Assembly: GCA_963575645.1 (NCBI GenBank)
Contig: OY754467.1
Coordinates: 8,122,001-8,186,000 of the forward strand
DNA: 64,000 nt
Direction: 5' to 3'
Source of the DNA: Xanthostigma xanthostigma
Lineage: Eukaryota; Arthropoda; Insecta; Raphidioptera; Raphidiidae
Numbering within the stretch: the stretch's first letter is position 1; every line of letters begins with the position of its first letter. The notes beneath the pieces are model-generated. The model did not search any database. It was not told the origin of the DNA and was given only the letters and a program-made list of their open reading frames with translations. This document shows positions 1 through 10,189 of this stretch, one piece after another. A program made the translations under genes and the position numbers.

Positions 1-547
1 AAGTATAATTATTATCACTTTACAAAATTATTTTTTAAATATGATTGCAGGTATTCAATTCGTTTCTAATTTTGCACACTGCTTATAACGTTCTTCTTTT
101 TGTTGTAAGTATTACAATATGAAGCTCAGATGACAGATCGAAGAAATATTTTACTAAAATTGTCATATAGAGGCGCAAGTAGCAAAAGCGTTGAGCTAAG
201 CCGTCAGATGGCATCATGCAGCATTGCTGTGACGTTGTTCAGCGTTGCTCGCTGTTTCAAAATTAAAGCCGTCAGATGGCAGTATGCAGTATTGTGTCTT
301 TTGTATTACAATATGAAGGTCAGATGACAGATCGAAGTGTTGACGTTGTTTCAAAATTAAAACCGTCAGATGGCAGACGTTGTTCAGCGTTGTTCTATTT
401 TAATTAATTTACAAAAACAAAAGCAATAATAAATTTTTTAGTTGTCGATGTCAGTAGAGCAAGCAATTGTCTGTAAAATGATATATAATGTATGTGGACA
501 AATTGTGAGGCAAAAATCTTTAACCTTAGCGTATTAATATATATGAT
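1..547 (+). repeat. Three-copy dispersed repeat, copy 1 (cut by window edge)
   Basis: The first 547 bases recur at 34170-34746 in the same orientation and at 42893-43467 inverted. The two complete copies begin at a palindromic end (GTGCGAATAATTCGCAC) that is cut off here by the window edge. All copies end at the same run, CTTAGCGTATTAATATAT. Inside, short phrases such as CAGATGGCAG and CAATATGAAG recur, so the element has internal repeats. A 65-codon frame at 130-327 is conserved between copies, which is expected from DNA identity and is not evidence of coding. The class is unknown; no terminal inverted repeat pair or target duplication was found. Confidence 0.8.
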
Positions 548-917
548 AGATATAGATTGTAGACGCTCGACGATTAAAGTAATATTTTTCATGTGCATTC
601 GGTATATTATAGAAATAGAAACATACATACGCTACACGTGTAAGTAGGCGTCATAGAAAAGAGCTTTTTCTACCTAGATAAATATTTTATTGACGACAAT
701 AGTTTTTAGCATCGCCCACGCAGCACGCGTAAATACAGAGAATTAGCATAGGACAAAGTGTTAAATTATTAAAATTACATACATTCACATACTGACACAC
801 ACACACACGCATAGATCTCGACGTGTTTTCATTTTGGTATGTTGATATAATAACACCTTGGTTTATTATCGTGTCGCTTGCAGGTTTATGCCGTAGCGAC
901 GCGTAGAACTAGCCGCA
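548..917. other. Intergenic stretch, no gene seen
   Basis: Nothing coding is visible. It has one degenerate copy (about 551-572, minus sense) of the dispersed GAGCGTCTA motif listed in the findings, and a short CA microsatellite near 793-808. Confidence 0.5.
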
Positions 918-1014
918 TCTATACTAATATAGCTGAAGAGTTTGTTTGTTTGTTTGTTTGGTTAAACGTGCTAATCTCAGGAACTACTGGTTCGAATTGA
1001 AAAAAAATTATATA
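918..1014 (+). mobile_element. Helitron family A, 5' fragment
   Basis: It starts with TCTATACTAATAT and continues through AAGAGTTTGTTTGTTTG and a block reading AATCTCAGGAAC. This matches the 5' end of the longer family A copies at 1531, 17131, 32766 (minus) and 59681 (minus). The initial TC fits a Helitron 5' terminus. The rest of the element is missing and is replaced by a family B piece. Confidence 0.7.
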
Positions 1015-1362
1015 TCTTTATATATAAAAATTACGTGTCACATGTTTGTCCGCAATGAACTCCTAAACTACTGAACCGATTTTAAATTTGATTTGCACAC
1101 CGTGTGCAATTCGACCCAACTTGAAAGATAGGATATCTTACATTTCAATTTATAGTCGCAATATTATTTTATTGCAAATTATTTGTCTATTCCTTAGTCT
1201 ATTGTCTATTCCTCAATCCTCAGTCATAATTATCTGTTGACTGGATTGAGTGAATATTCAATAGATGGCGCAACGTTTCATATAAGCTGCAATTCAATAG
1301 CATAACCACCACGTGTTGCTGAGGTTAAGGTATCGAGCACGATGGCGCAGCCGGAGTGCTCG
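1015..1362 (+). mobile_element. Helitron family B, 5' fragment
   Basis: It begins TCTTTATATATAAAAA followed by ACGTGTCACATGTTTG. It matches, in opposite orientation, the two longer family B copies at 3537-4473 and 61034-61736. The fragment reaches the segment with the GAGCACGATGGCGCAGCC phrase and stops before the family's 3' end (GGGCCGCTAG), which is absent. Confidence 0.7.
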
Positions 1363-1372
1363 AATATATATA

Positions 1373-1466
1373 TATTATCGCGTTAAAATAAAAACGCTTT
1401 TCGTGGAGACCAACTTTGCAACGGTGGAAATCTACAAATTCGAGCGAAGCCGAACCGGGCCGCTAG
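1373..1466 (+). mobile_element. Helitron family C, 3' fragment
   Basis: It shares the AAAACGCTTTTCGTGGAG and TCTACAAATTCG phrases with family C copies at 16190-16425 and 32128-32345 (both minus). It ends GGGCCGCTAG, a Helitron-type 3' terminus (CTRR = CTAG) preceded by a GC-rich stretch. Confidence 0.6.
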
Positions 1467-1530
1467 AATTTGTTTGTTTGGTTGAATGCGCTAATCTCAG
1501 GAAGTAATGGTTAGAATTGAAAAAAAAATA
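1467..1530 (+). mobile_element. Helitron family A, short 5' fragment
   Basis: A 60-base piece with TTTGTTTGTTTGGTTGAA and AATCTCAGGAAG, the 5' subterminal part of family A. It lies directly between the CTAG end of the family C fragment and a longer family A copy. Confidence 0.55.
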
Positions 1531-1883
1531 TGTATACTAATATATATAAAGCTGAAGAGTTTGTTTGTTTGGTTGGTTGAACGGGCTCATCTCAGGAATT
1601 ATTTGTTCGAATTAAAAAAAAAAAATTTGATGGACAGCCCATTTATCGAGGAAGGCTACAGGCTATATAATATCACGCTACAACCAATAGGAGCGGAGCA
1701 TCAATGAAAAATGTTGCAAAATGTAACTCAAAGTTTGTCCGTCCGACAAAAAATTTTGAACGGTAACTCCGATCATCATGAAATTTGGACACAACATTCA
1801 TCTCGGTAAACTAATGTGCGTACTCGTGTCCCTCCCCCATATTCGTTCTTTTACACCCGGATGAAACTGGGCGGGACCGCTAG
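1531..1883 (+). mobile_element. Helitron family A, near-complete non-autonomous copy
   Basis: It runs from the TATACTAATATATATAAAGC start to GGGCGGGACCGCTAG, followed by T as expected for insertion between A and T. Just inside the 3' end is an imperfect hairpin (CACCCGGATGAAACTGGGCG). The body holds the phrases GACCAATAGGAGCGGAG-type and CATCATGAAATTTGGACAC shared with the other A copies. At about 350 bp it has no Rep/helicase frame, so it depends on proteins supplied elsewhere. Confidence 0.8.
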
Positions 1884-2520
1884 TCTTGTATAAATTTTGT
1901 TTTTTAGTTAGGGATTCGTATAATATTATCAGTTTTATTTTCTATTATTATGGTTGGAGGTGGGGGGGAATTGTCCTCCCTCCTTGCACTGAGCGTGAAT
2001 AAAATCGGTTGAAAATAAGTGGCGTTGAAAATACATGAGTATCCGACTGTAACAATCATCATAAATCATTGACTTCTTTTTCTGTAAGACACTTACGTAA
2101 ATACGGGTACCTATACACCCAGTGATATAACGATGATCTATTCTCTACAATTAAATACATAGACCGTAAAAGTTGCTTCTAATAAAGACATAATATTTAA
2201 TGTCAATTTTATTGACGTTCTTGGAATTAAAATGAAAAGTCAAATAAATCAATCAAAATCAAATTGGGTTTCTGTCGCAATAATAAAGTAAGATGCCAGG
2301 CGTTTGAACTCATAGTGGGCGCGTGATCCTGTCTATTTGCGCTGCAAATTGAAAGAGACAGTACTGTCAATCATTAATGCATTTTATTATACGAAACTTC
2401 GGTTTGAGTACGATAACTCGCTGTGTAAAATATCCACTGGAAATACGCATAATTATTATTTTATATAACATTTAACAGTGCTATTAGTCGTTTTAAATTT
2501 TTATAAACTAATTTTTTTAT
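1884..2520. other. Unannotated AT-rich stretch
   Basis: No gene, tRNA or repeat boundary is evident. It includes a G/C run near 1958-1985 and otherwise unremarkable AT-rich sequence. Confidence 0.4.
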
Positions 2521-2524
2521 GCGT

Positions 2525-2757
2525 AGAGAAAAGAGGAGGGCGTTTAGGGGAAGTTCTTTAAAAAAACAATTACGGTGTCGTGTCGATGCGATGGCGTTTT
2601 TTGCGCAATGAAAAGGGAAGGGCGTTTGGGGGGAGCTCTTTAAAAAACCAATTACGGGGTCTGGTCGATGCGATGGCGTTTTTATTTTGCGCAGTGAATA
2701 AGGGAGGGCGTTTGGGGGGAGTTCTTTAAAAAAACAATTACGGGTTCGTGTATATAA
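2525..2757 (+). repeat. Tandem repeat, unit 82-86 bp, about 2.7 copies
   Basis: The phrase GGGCGTTT followed by GGGG recurs with CGTTT at 2541, 2623 and 2709, giving spacings of 82 and 86. Each unit also holds GTTCTTTAAAAAA and CAATTACGG. The 148-codon minus-strand frame across this region exists only because the repeat keeps one frame partly open; it has no recognisable domain. Confidence 0.85.
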
Positions 2758-2759
2758 AC

Positions 2760-3536
2760 TGAGATAGTAATACAGTAATTCTGTATCAGTTACTATGACG
2801 TGTATATGTGATTTCTGATTGGTTAGAGTAAAAAAATGACTGTGAGAGACGAACAGTAGTTCCATTTTTTTTATGTCTTTTTGAAGAAATTTGTGAATAA
2901 TCCGCAAAGTTTTTTTTGGAACGTCAGAATTTAGCGTTTTCTATGACTTTCAAAAAAAGTAAAAATTTGGGCACAACGAGTTATCGTACTGGAGTCCGAA
3001 CCTTTTGTTGTAGGTATGTCTACTGGTATTTCCAAAAACGATTTCTAACTGTACCAGAAACCCACAGGACTTACTAATAGCGGCTCTATTATAAACCCTA
3101 AACATTTGAAAATGAATAGTTTTAAAAATCTTAAGTTATGTGCACATAAGTTTTAAATTGTTTTTGACAGTTTTTGCTATATAAAATAGGTATATTTGTG
3201 CTATGCTATGTAGGTTTAATTTATTACATTATATTTTACGCTTTTTGATTTTGAATAAAATGCCATAAATTATTGTGTTCTTATAATATAAACTTTATAA
3301 TATTCGTATTATAAAAAGTGCGATTAAACATACTTATAATGTATTTTTTTATACGAGATGAGATTTTGCAAATATTATCTGTTTCAGGCAGATGAAACGA
3401 TAGTTTTGTTAACTGAATTTTTATTTAAAAGTGATAAAAATAAAAGAATTTGTACAGAGAAAAAAAAGGATTACATAACAGGTTATAACAAAAAATAATT
3501 TCTTGTGTAATATTATACATTAATTTATAAAATAAA
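2760..3536. other. Unannotated AT-rich stretch
   Basis: No open reading frame, tRNA or recognised element is seen. Poly-A and poly-T runs are common. Confidence 0.4.
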
Positions 3537-4473
3537 CTAGCGGCCCTGTACGTGCTTCGCTACGTATAAAGTGAAATAATAAAACAATTTAATTGGAACA
3601 TTATCTATCTATCTATCTATCTATTTTATTAATTGCTAGCTATTTTAAAATATACATGGGCGTATATGTGTGTATGTCGAGCACTCCGGCTGCGCCGTCG
3701 TGCTCGAAAAAAAATAGCGTAAAGTATTTGTGGATAACTGGTCTTTAAAACACTTGCTCTATTTCGAGCACTCCGGCTGCGCCGTCGTGCCGAGCAGTTT
3801 TAAACGATATTCAGTTTTTTTACATCCTCGATCTAGATATATGGTTGTTAAGTTCGTTGCGCCATCTATTGAATATTCACTCAATCCAGTCAACAGGTAT
3901 TGCCATCTTATATGGTTGTATTATGACTGTAGTAGTATAATACGCCGGTTTGAGCTCACTCCTCAGGTGTCAAATTACACTCAGCTGGAGTGGGGGTAAA
4001 CCACCACCGGTGAACACCATGCTTCCTGCTTCATATAAGTCCAAAAAAACTGATGTACTTTAAAATTCGAAAGAGGTGGAAATGTTAAGGATTGCTGCCA
4101 CCCCCTACTTGAATTCCATCGTTTAACTCGTCTCAGATCCCCGATTAATTTGAGTCCAAACTTGATATGTCTAACTTTAAAATTCGAGAAATTGTACACA
4201 AATCTATAAAAGTGGAGGAGGTAAAAATAGCTGTTTTCAAGCTATGTTTTAAGTGGCCCAGAAACCCCCTTATTCATCTACTGACTGTCAAGGAATAGAC
4301 AAATAATAATTTGCAATAAAATAATATTGCGACTATAAATTGAAATGTAAGCTATCCTATCTTTCAAGCTGGGTCGAATTGCACACGGTGTGCAAATCAA
4401 ATTTAAAATCGGTTCAGTAGTTTAGGAGTCCATCGCGGACAAAGATGTGACACGTACTTTTTATATATTAAGA
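3537..4473 (-). mobile_element. Helitron family B, long copy
   Basis: On the minus strand the element ends GTACAGGGCCGCTAG and begins TCTTAATATATAAAAAG. On the plus strand the flanks are A before CTAG and T after GA, the A/T target expected for Helitrons. It shares its full body with the copy at 61034-61736, including the ATCT microsatellite near 3601-3625, the GGCTGCGCCGTCGTGC phrases and the 5' part CACACGGTGTGCAAATC. Small frames such as 3730-3999 are repeat-derived. No Rep or helicase motif is visible, so it is non-autonomous. Confidence 0.8.
3601..3625 (+). repeat. ATCT microsatellite
   Basis: Five to six tandem ATCT units near the 3' end of the family B Helitron. A shorter version is at the equivalent place in the copy at 61 kb. 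Confidence 0.85.
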
Positions 4474-5051
4474 TAGGCAGGGCTGGAGTGAGCCTGTTCT
4501 GAACATTTTCTTAAACCTCATTGATTAAGAAAAAGGAATCTCGGTCTTGACTCGGGCGGATAACCTTGTTGTAGTTTATTTTCGAATCAAAATAAAAAAC
4601 AATCACTTGAAATAAAATGCAAAGCATGACTCTTATCAATAAGTTATTAATTAATCACGTATTTTTTTCAAAATATCTTCGAATACATTTTCTAAAATAT
4701 TCAATTCTCAAAGGTGACCCTCAATTCTCAGATTCTAATCTTAGAAATGGTGAAAGTATGACATTTGATTTTTCAATATAAAAATAATTCCAAAAAACTA
4801 ATTTAATAACTTCTATATTGCTAGTGGCCGTAAGTTGAAGCGTGGCCCATAAAGTGAGACAGCAAATGACCCGTTGTGCGCAAGTCTGTAGTAGGACAAT
4901 TAGTAAGTGGAATAGAGCAAGCCACCTCCCTTTCACAGTTTAGTTCCATGTGCAAACTGACGCTGCAACTAACACGCATCCATTCACGGACATGCGCGTG
5001 AGACTCAGAGTATAATAAGTGAGAAAGACGTATAAATGTCTGCATCGTAGT
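4474..5051. other. Unannotated stretch, no gene supported
   Basis: Two overlapping minus frames of 71 and 96 codons lack any recognisable motif. The longer one runs into the transposon at 5060, so neither is called. Confidence 0.4.
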
Positions 5052-5059
5052 GTTTAAGT

Positions 5060-5462
5060 CATATACTTTTATTCTATACTGAGCATAAGAATAAAATCGC
5101 AATCGAACCATTAGGGGGCAAACATATACTTCTGTCTTTTTTTACGCCGTAAGCACTGGCGTATCCAGGAGGGCAAAACAAGCACGGGGAACCCGGCTTA
5201 AGAAATGTCTAATTTGTCCCCTCCTGGGCCAAAAGCTGGGTACGCCCATGTTAACGTCATAGAAAAAGACAAAGTTTTTGAAACAGAGATACTTTATTCA
5301 GATTGAATGCAATACATCAACCAATCCTATGATCGGAGCAATCAGGGAATTACATCGAAGAAAGAGACGCAGATATATTTTCGATACGCTTTGTTGCCTT
5401 CGCTCACCGCACATTGAGTAGATAGTAGAATGATTCATGTAGTAAATTATTAAATATATATG
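5060..5462 (+). mobile_element. CATATA-ended element, copy 1, with 8-bp TSD
   Basis: The 403-bp element starts CATATACTTTTATT and ends AAATATATATG. It is flanked by a perfect 8-bp direct duplication GTTTAAGT (5052-5059 and 5463-5470). Further copies are at 26492-26865, 52464-52863 and 56279-56650 (minus, truncated). The internal part has the conserved phrase CACTGGCGTATCCAGGAGG. An 8-bp duplication suggests the hAT superfamily, although the ends are not a typical hAT terminus. No transposase frame is present. Confidence 0.85.
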
Positions 5463-5470
5463 GTTTAAGT

Positions 5471-6512
5471 CTTTCTCCCGATCTTTGCTAGCAATATAGA
5501 GGATATTAAATATATGCTAATATCGGACTCAGATAACCTTGACAATTGACAGTTAAAAGAAATGAAATAAAACTTATAATATAAATAGTATGTTACCCGG
5601 TTACATGTGACCCGTAACGGTTTGACTTTACCTTGAAAATGTAATACGTGCGGCCAAAGAAGTTAAAATTCAAAAAAGAATCGCGAAAAAACGGGCTCTG
5701 TCGAAGTCCTTGAACCATGAAACAATTAACAAAATATCAAGGGCTACGGTAAATTAATCTCAGTTTACTAAACTAATAAACAAATGAAAATACGGACACA
5801 AAATCCGCACTCCTCAAACCCTACAAAAACAACTGACTGATATGCTACTTGTTGCTCTATCGATCGTAAAGAGAACGCAACCGTAAGAGTTGACTGTCAA
5901 TAGACAGAAACAACAGTATACACTCGAATAGGCATCTCTCTTTTCACCGAGCATCTACCAGGAAATCAGAACTCAATGTGATGTGTTATTGACAAAGAGA
6001 AAAGATACGTCTCGTGTATTTTCCTTTTCATTTTACGGTCCGTCAAGGCTGTTTTATACGACGTAATATACACGCGCGACCGATTGGGGTAGTAACGACG
6101 ACGACGGGTAGTAACCTCCGCACACTGTCAGGGTCAAGGTCGAACGCGGCGCGCGTCCTTCGCAAAACAAATCTTCACTTCTCCCCTGTAGCTTCGCAAT
6201 CTCCTGTTGACGTAGATACTTCAAGCAGTACATCGAAGCTACATGACGACGATTGTCGTTTCCACGCATACAAACTTTATAATAAATACACAGGCTGTTA
6301 CGTTTTCCGCTAAAAATCGACTAGGCATGTGCAACATTTATTGATTATTTTTGAAGTGAATACTTCTTTAAAAATGGGGGTAAACTCGTTGTCTATGGTT
6401 GAGCGTCTATAATTCACAATCTATCTATCGTTGTCTATGTAACGAAACCTATGTAACTGAATTTGTCACGAAATTGTACGTAGTAACCCTGTATAAACAG
6501 TAGTTCTTAACA
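5471..6512. other. Unannotated stretch with weakly CpG-rich patch
   Basis: The 6060-6200 part is more GC- and CpG-rich than its surroundings and is spanned by a 99-codon plus frame (6014-6313) with no motif I recognise. One copy of the dispersed GTTGAGCGTCTATAAT motif is at about 6398-6421. No gene is supported. Confidence 0.4.
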
Positions 6513-6584
6513 GCCATCCGTAGCTCAGTGGTAGAATCCCGGCCTGTCACGCGGCCGGTCCGAGTTCGATTACCACCAGGTGCC
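6513..6584 (+). tRNA. tRNA-like relic, anticodon GTC (Asp-like)
   Basis: An A box (TAGCTCAGTGG) and a B box-like block (GAGTTCGATTACC) are at the right spacing around an anticodon region reading CTGTCAC, as in tRNA-Asp. The acceptor arm does not pair well (5' GCCATCC against 3' AGGTGCC) and the anticodon stem has slipped, so this is more likely a tRNA pseudogene or a SINE head than an active tRNA. No SINE body shared with the other SINEs follows. Confidence 0.5.
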
Positions 6585-6749
6585 GCGTAGCAATTTATTA
6601 TTTTTTTAGAGTTGCAAACCATACGATTAATTTTTGTTTAATAATCCTATTAAATATAAAATTTCTTTTTATTTAAAAAAAAATATATGAATAATTTTTC
6701 GATGCATGGAATTATTTATTATTTGCAGTAAACCTGCGAAAAAAAAAAT

Positions 6750-6986
6750 AAAAATGTGTTACGAGAACGCATTATAGAAGTGAAATTTCTAGTTGCAAAT
6801 CATACGATTGCATTTGGGCAAGTGGAAAAAATGTGTTACGAGATAGTTTCACGTTCAGATATTTCGTCTGTACAAGTTAATCTGAACGTGAATCTATCTA
6901 ACACATTTTTTCCACTTGTCCAAATGCAATCTTATGATTTGCAACTAGAAGTTTCATTTCTGTAATGCGTTCTCGTAACACATTTT
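6750..6986. mobile_element. Foldback element with arms of about 110 bp
   Basis: The sequence from 6750 to about 6862 is the reverse complement, with few mismatches, of about 6880 to 6986. Outer ends read AAAATGTGTTACGAGAACGC. The inner parts share the GCAAATCATACGATTGCATT phrase and a nested GTTCAGAT/ATCTGAAC stem. A stray half-phrase (GAGTTGCAAACCATACGAT) lies just upstream near 6610. The 69-codon frame inside is a by-product of the palindrome. Confidence 0.85.
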
Positions 6987-6989
6987 TAA

Positions 6990-8185
6990 TTTTTTTATAC
7001 ACTCTTCACGTGCCCTTATTCTAACAATTCCGCACTAAATAGTCCTAATCGATCGTAGACTCCGATTCGAATAATCAATAAGTTGCGGAAGTTTGTAGAA
7101 TTTAATACTCTAAATGGAATGAGATCGCAACCGCCTAGATCATTATATTTGACATATGACGCAAGAAAATAGTTTCTTTGAAATATCTCTCTTCGGGCAC
7201 CTCATACGACAAAAAATGCTTTTATGAAAATAAAAGGGAATTAAATTTTCTACAAAATATGGCTTATACATTTATTCTGTAAATTGGATAGTTTCGGTGC
7301 AGCAGCTGGGCGAAGTCAAATATTTTTGACAAAATGATTTTCTGCAATATGCCAATAGGTTGACTGGATTTTGTATGCTAATTTGAACCGTGTTGACTAA
7401 AAGATTCTGAAATTTTTAGCCTTCCGTACTGTCTAAAAGTCCAGAAAAGCCTCGTTGTATCGATGGGAACTATGTCAAACCTTTTTTGACTTCTTTTAAA
7501 ATGTAGGTATTCATATTTTAAAACTATTTACTAAAAAGTCACCTTATAGCAAGATAAGTTTCGAATAAGTATCATTTCTCAAGGGAACGCAAGTATTTAG
7601 GTGATTTTTCGTTGCCATGGTTACTTTAAACTGTTCTGTCTATGTTTTTAATATTTATTTGATGATTTGTTTTTAATGGCTTTTAACGTGTTTTTTATCA
7701 ATTGTTATGACGCTGTTTACGCTATAATTGGCATAATGAATAAAGAAATTTATTATTATTATTAGTATTATTTAAAACTTTAATGCGTTCCATTTACAAA
7801 AAGACACCCGTAAGGTCTTGATATTATCGCTTTGTTTTGTATTATTAAGACGTTATTATAATTATCTAAATACTGTATCTATCCCTTTGTAAACAGATTT
7901 CAGTTAAGTTGTTTATACGTTTTGAAAGGTCGTAAGTCAACTTTTGTTTGTAGATATTATTTGGTGCATTAAGTAGAAGCTTTAATGTATTGGAAAGCTG
8001 TCACGACAAATAAGTTCTCTCTTACAAGATTAATAATTCATACATTATGTTTGCGAAAAGCAGTGTTCGACGTATTGAGATGTCTATCCACGGAAAAACT
8101 ATACGGAGCCATGTCTCCGACAATTAGGCAACATTGATAGACTGTGGATTATAGACGGTCAACAACCGAGAACATTAATATCCAA
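6990..8185. other. Unannotated stretch with possible LINE 3' tail
   Basis: No gene is seen. The segment 7610-7772 ends in AATAAAGAAATTTATTATT and a TTA repeat, a common shape for the 3' end of an insect non-LTR element on the plus strand, but no coding remnant precedes it. A degenerate copy of the GAGCGTCTA motif is at 8139-8172 (minus sense). Confidence 0.35.
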
Positions 8186-8212
8186 AAGTAGTAATTTTAT
8201 GATCAAAGGAAC

Positions 8213-8578
8213 TTACCTAAGTGATCTTCGATCATAATTTTATGAGAGTATTTTCCGAAGAGATCAGTTACTTGATAGATAAGCCTTCTGCTTGATGTTG
8301 CCACAGTGTTTAAATCGTGTAGAAACAAAATCTATGGTGTCCCTACACATTGCTCCACTCTGTCTACATCTCCATTATAGTTGAGAGCTGAGAAAAATCA
8401 TAATATTCGCAGCCTTATAACTTCCACAGGGGAAGAAGAATGCGTTCGGGTAGGGAGGGATACTGATCTCTTCGGAAAATACTCTCATAAAATTATGATC
8501 GAAGATCACTTAGGTAAGTTCCTTTGATCATAAAATTTTATTTCGAGTATTTTCCTCAAGATCAGTTACTTGATAGAT
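8213..8578. repeat. DIRS left terminal complex with 56-bp inverted repeat
   Basis: A 56-bp block at 8213-8268 is the exact reverse complement of 8463-8518. The terminal phrase GATCAGTTACTTGATAGAT occurs at about 8266-8285 and again at 8560-8578, and inverted in the right terminus at about 13690-13710. The segment 8266-8378 (with ACAGTGTTTAAATCGTG) is the reverse complement of the inner part of the right terminus. The layout fits DIRS inverted terminal repeats plus an extra rearranged copy at the left end. Confidence 0.75.
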
Positions 8579-8860
8579 GTTTAAAGCAAAGAAGTTTTAA
8601 GGCGGAGAGCGAATATTTTATACTTTATTACACTCACCGCCATATTTAAACAATCTGGTATAGACCTATATATAAAGGTGTATAATGTATATGTATTTAA
8701 CATTCTTATTTAAGGTAAATAAAAAAATAACAGTCTATTTCTCTTGACTAAATCACATAAATTATCACATTTAACATTTCTAAAGTGATGTTAAAGCAAT
8801 TTAAAAAAAATAACAATAATTCTTTTTCTTTAATCACATAAGTTACCATATTTGGTCATT

Positions 8861-9298
8861 TTACTTATTTTTGGTGGATTGCAAAATTGTTTTTGCAAAT
8901 TCTAGGTCATTTCCTACAATAGGTCTATTGTAGAATTTTGCGAAGGAACAAGACGACCTTGTCCATCCTGCTGTTTTCCTTATAATGTCTATATTAATGC
9001 CCTGTCTCTCTGCTAGAGAGGTTGAAGCATGTCTAGTGCTATGGGCGGAAAATTATTTGTATTAATTCCGCTGTCCTCTAGTGTTTGTTTAATCCACCGG
9101 CTGATACTTTGACTAGAGGCTGCGTGATATGGTCTTTTGAATGTAATAAATAGTCTATTAGCGTGAGATCTAATATTCTTAGTCTTATTCATGTACCCCA
9201 CTAGAGCCGTTGCTGGACAAATGTTAGGGTTGTCCGTAAAGTCTGGAACTCGTAACAAAGGTTGAAATCTATCCAGGCCAGTGGTCTTAAATTTTTCA

Positions 9299-9330
<32 letters not shown>

Positions 9331-9720
9331 GTTTCGTTACATATTGATATATTATCTATATTGATAAGGAAATAGTTTGTACTCTCTGAGCTGTACACAG
9401 AGATAGTAAGGTTACTGTTTTCTTGGTTAAGACTTCTAGGTTTAAACTTTCATTAGGCGAAAGTGCCTAAGTGTTCTAGCACTGGCGATGGGTCCCAGGT
9501 TTTTTCGTATTTCGGTTTTAAGGGTCTTAGATTAAAGGCCCCCCTAAAGAATCTCTTTATTGTGGGATCAGAACCTACTTCCGGACCCATAATCATTGAC
9601 AATGCTGATCTAGCGCCGTTAAGGGAACCATATGCAGCTCCATTACTGAACAGTTCATTTAAAAAATTAATAAGAGCGGCGTCTAGTGTGTACGGACTAA
9701 TTTGACATTTATTACAGTAT
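8861..9720 (-). pseudogene. DIRS tyrosine recombinase (degenerate)
   Basis: Reading the minus strand across frames gives a DIRS-family tyrosine recombinase. The N-terminal core-binding part has PEVGSDPTIKRFFRGAFNL and KYEKTWDPSPVLEHLG (about 9590-9463). The first catalytic arginine lies in LCTAQRVQT (about 9400-9370). After a poly-A interruption, RVPDFTDNPNICPATAL leads to the HxxR box HSTRHASTS (about 9045-9015), then KTAGW and the tyrosine in AKFYNR (about 8935), with a stop at 8861-8863. The family enzyme inserts a circular cDNA by site-specific recombination. All catalytic residues can be found, but at least three frameshifts and a run of about 27 A break the frame, so no active enzyme is made. 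Confidence 0.85.
9299..9327 (-). repeat. Homopolymer A run (T on plus) inside the recombinase
   Basis: About 27 consecutive T on the plus strand, poly-A in coding sense. It lies between the segment with the first catalytic arginine and the conserved RVPDFTDN segment. It is probably an expansion of a lysine-coding A tract and destroys the frame. Confidence 0.9.
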
Positions 9721-9722
9721 AT

Positions 9723-10013
9723 TTACCACTTACGTAAGTAGAGGTCGTATTGTTTAGCTGTAGCGTTGGATATTGAAGCTATGATGACCTCAATGCTGTG
9801 TTTAGAATGGCCCTTTCTTAGATATGCCGTGCTGACAACTTCGCGGAAACCAGGGTAAGCTTGTAAAGTTTTCATAATCATAGAAAAATGGCGGGAAAGC
9901 ATAGAAGTAAAAATTTTTCCCATTTTTGTAAACGCATCTACTGCGTACGATTCTGGATCCTTTTTCCAGGATACGAATTTTGAGCACTTTTTATTTATTC
10001 TAGAGGCAAACAA
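9723..10013 (-). pseudogene. DIRS RNase H-recombinase connecting region
   Basis: A 96-codon minus frame begins FASRINKKCSKFVSWKKD and continues PESYAVDAFTK. This is the conserved segment after RNase H in DIRS and related pol proteins (usually DLFASRxNxKC...DAF). A second, overlapping minus frame (9802-9987) carries the better match for the next part (YAFPPFFYDYENFT), so a frameshift lies near 9900. The C-terminal half (HSIEVIIASISNATAKQYD) leads into the recombinase. It is the middle of a broken pol frame, not a separate gene. Confidence 0.75.
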
Positions 10014-10189
10014 GTCTATTTCTGGTTTACCGAAACAACTGACAATCTTTTTGAAAATGTCTGGGTGTATTTCCCATTCAGTTTCGATTTTTGTTCTACC
10101 TGGCTCAAAATCAGCCTCTTTGTTTTCTTTAGATTGGATATACGATGCAAATATCCAAATATGTCGATGTTCTCACCAACTCTAAATTT

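Noticed and set aside
2461-2907. 148-codon minus frame with repeated RNCFFKELPxNAL
   Set aside because: It follows the 82-86-bp tandem repeat; the peptide repeat mirrors DNA duplication and has no known match.
6513-6584. Functional tRNA-Asp gene
   Set aside because: The acceptor stem does not pair and the anticodon stem is slipped; treated as a relic.
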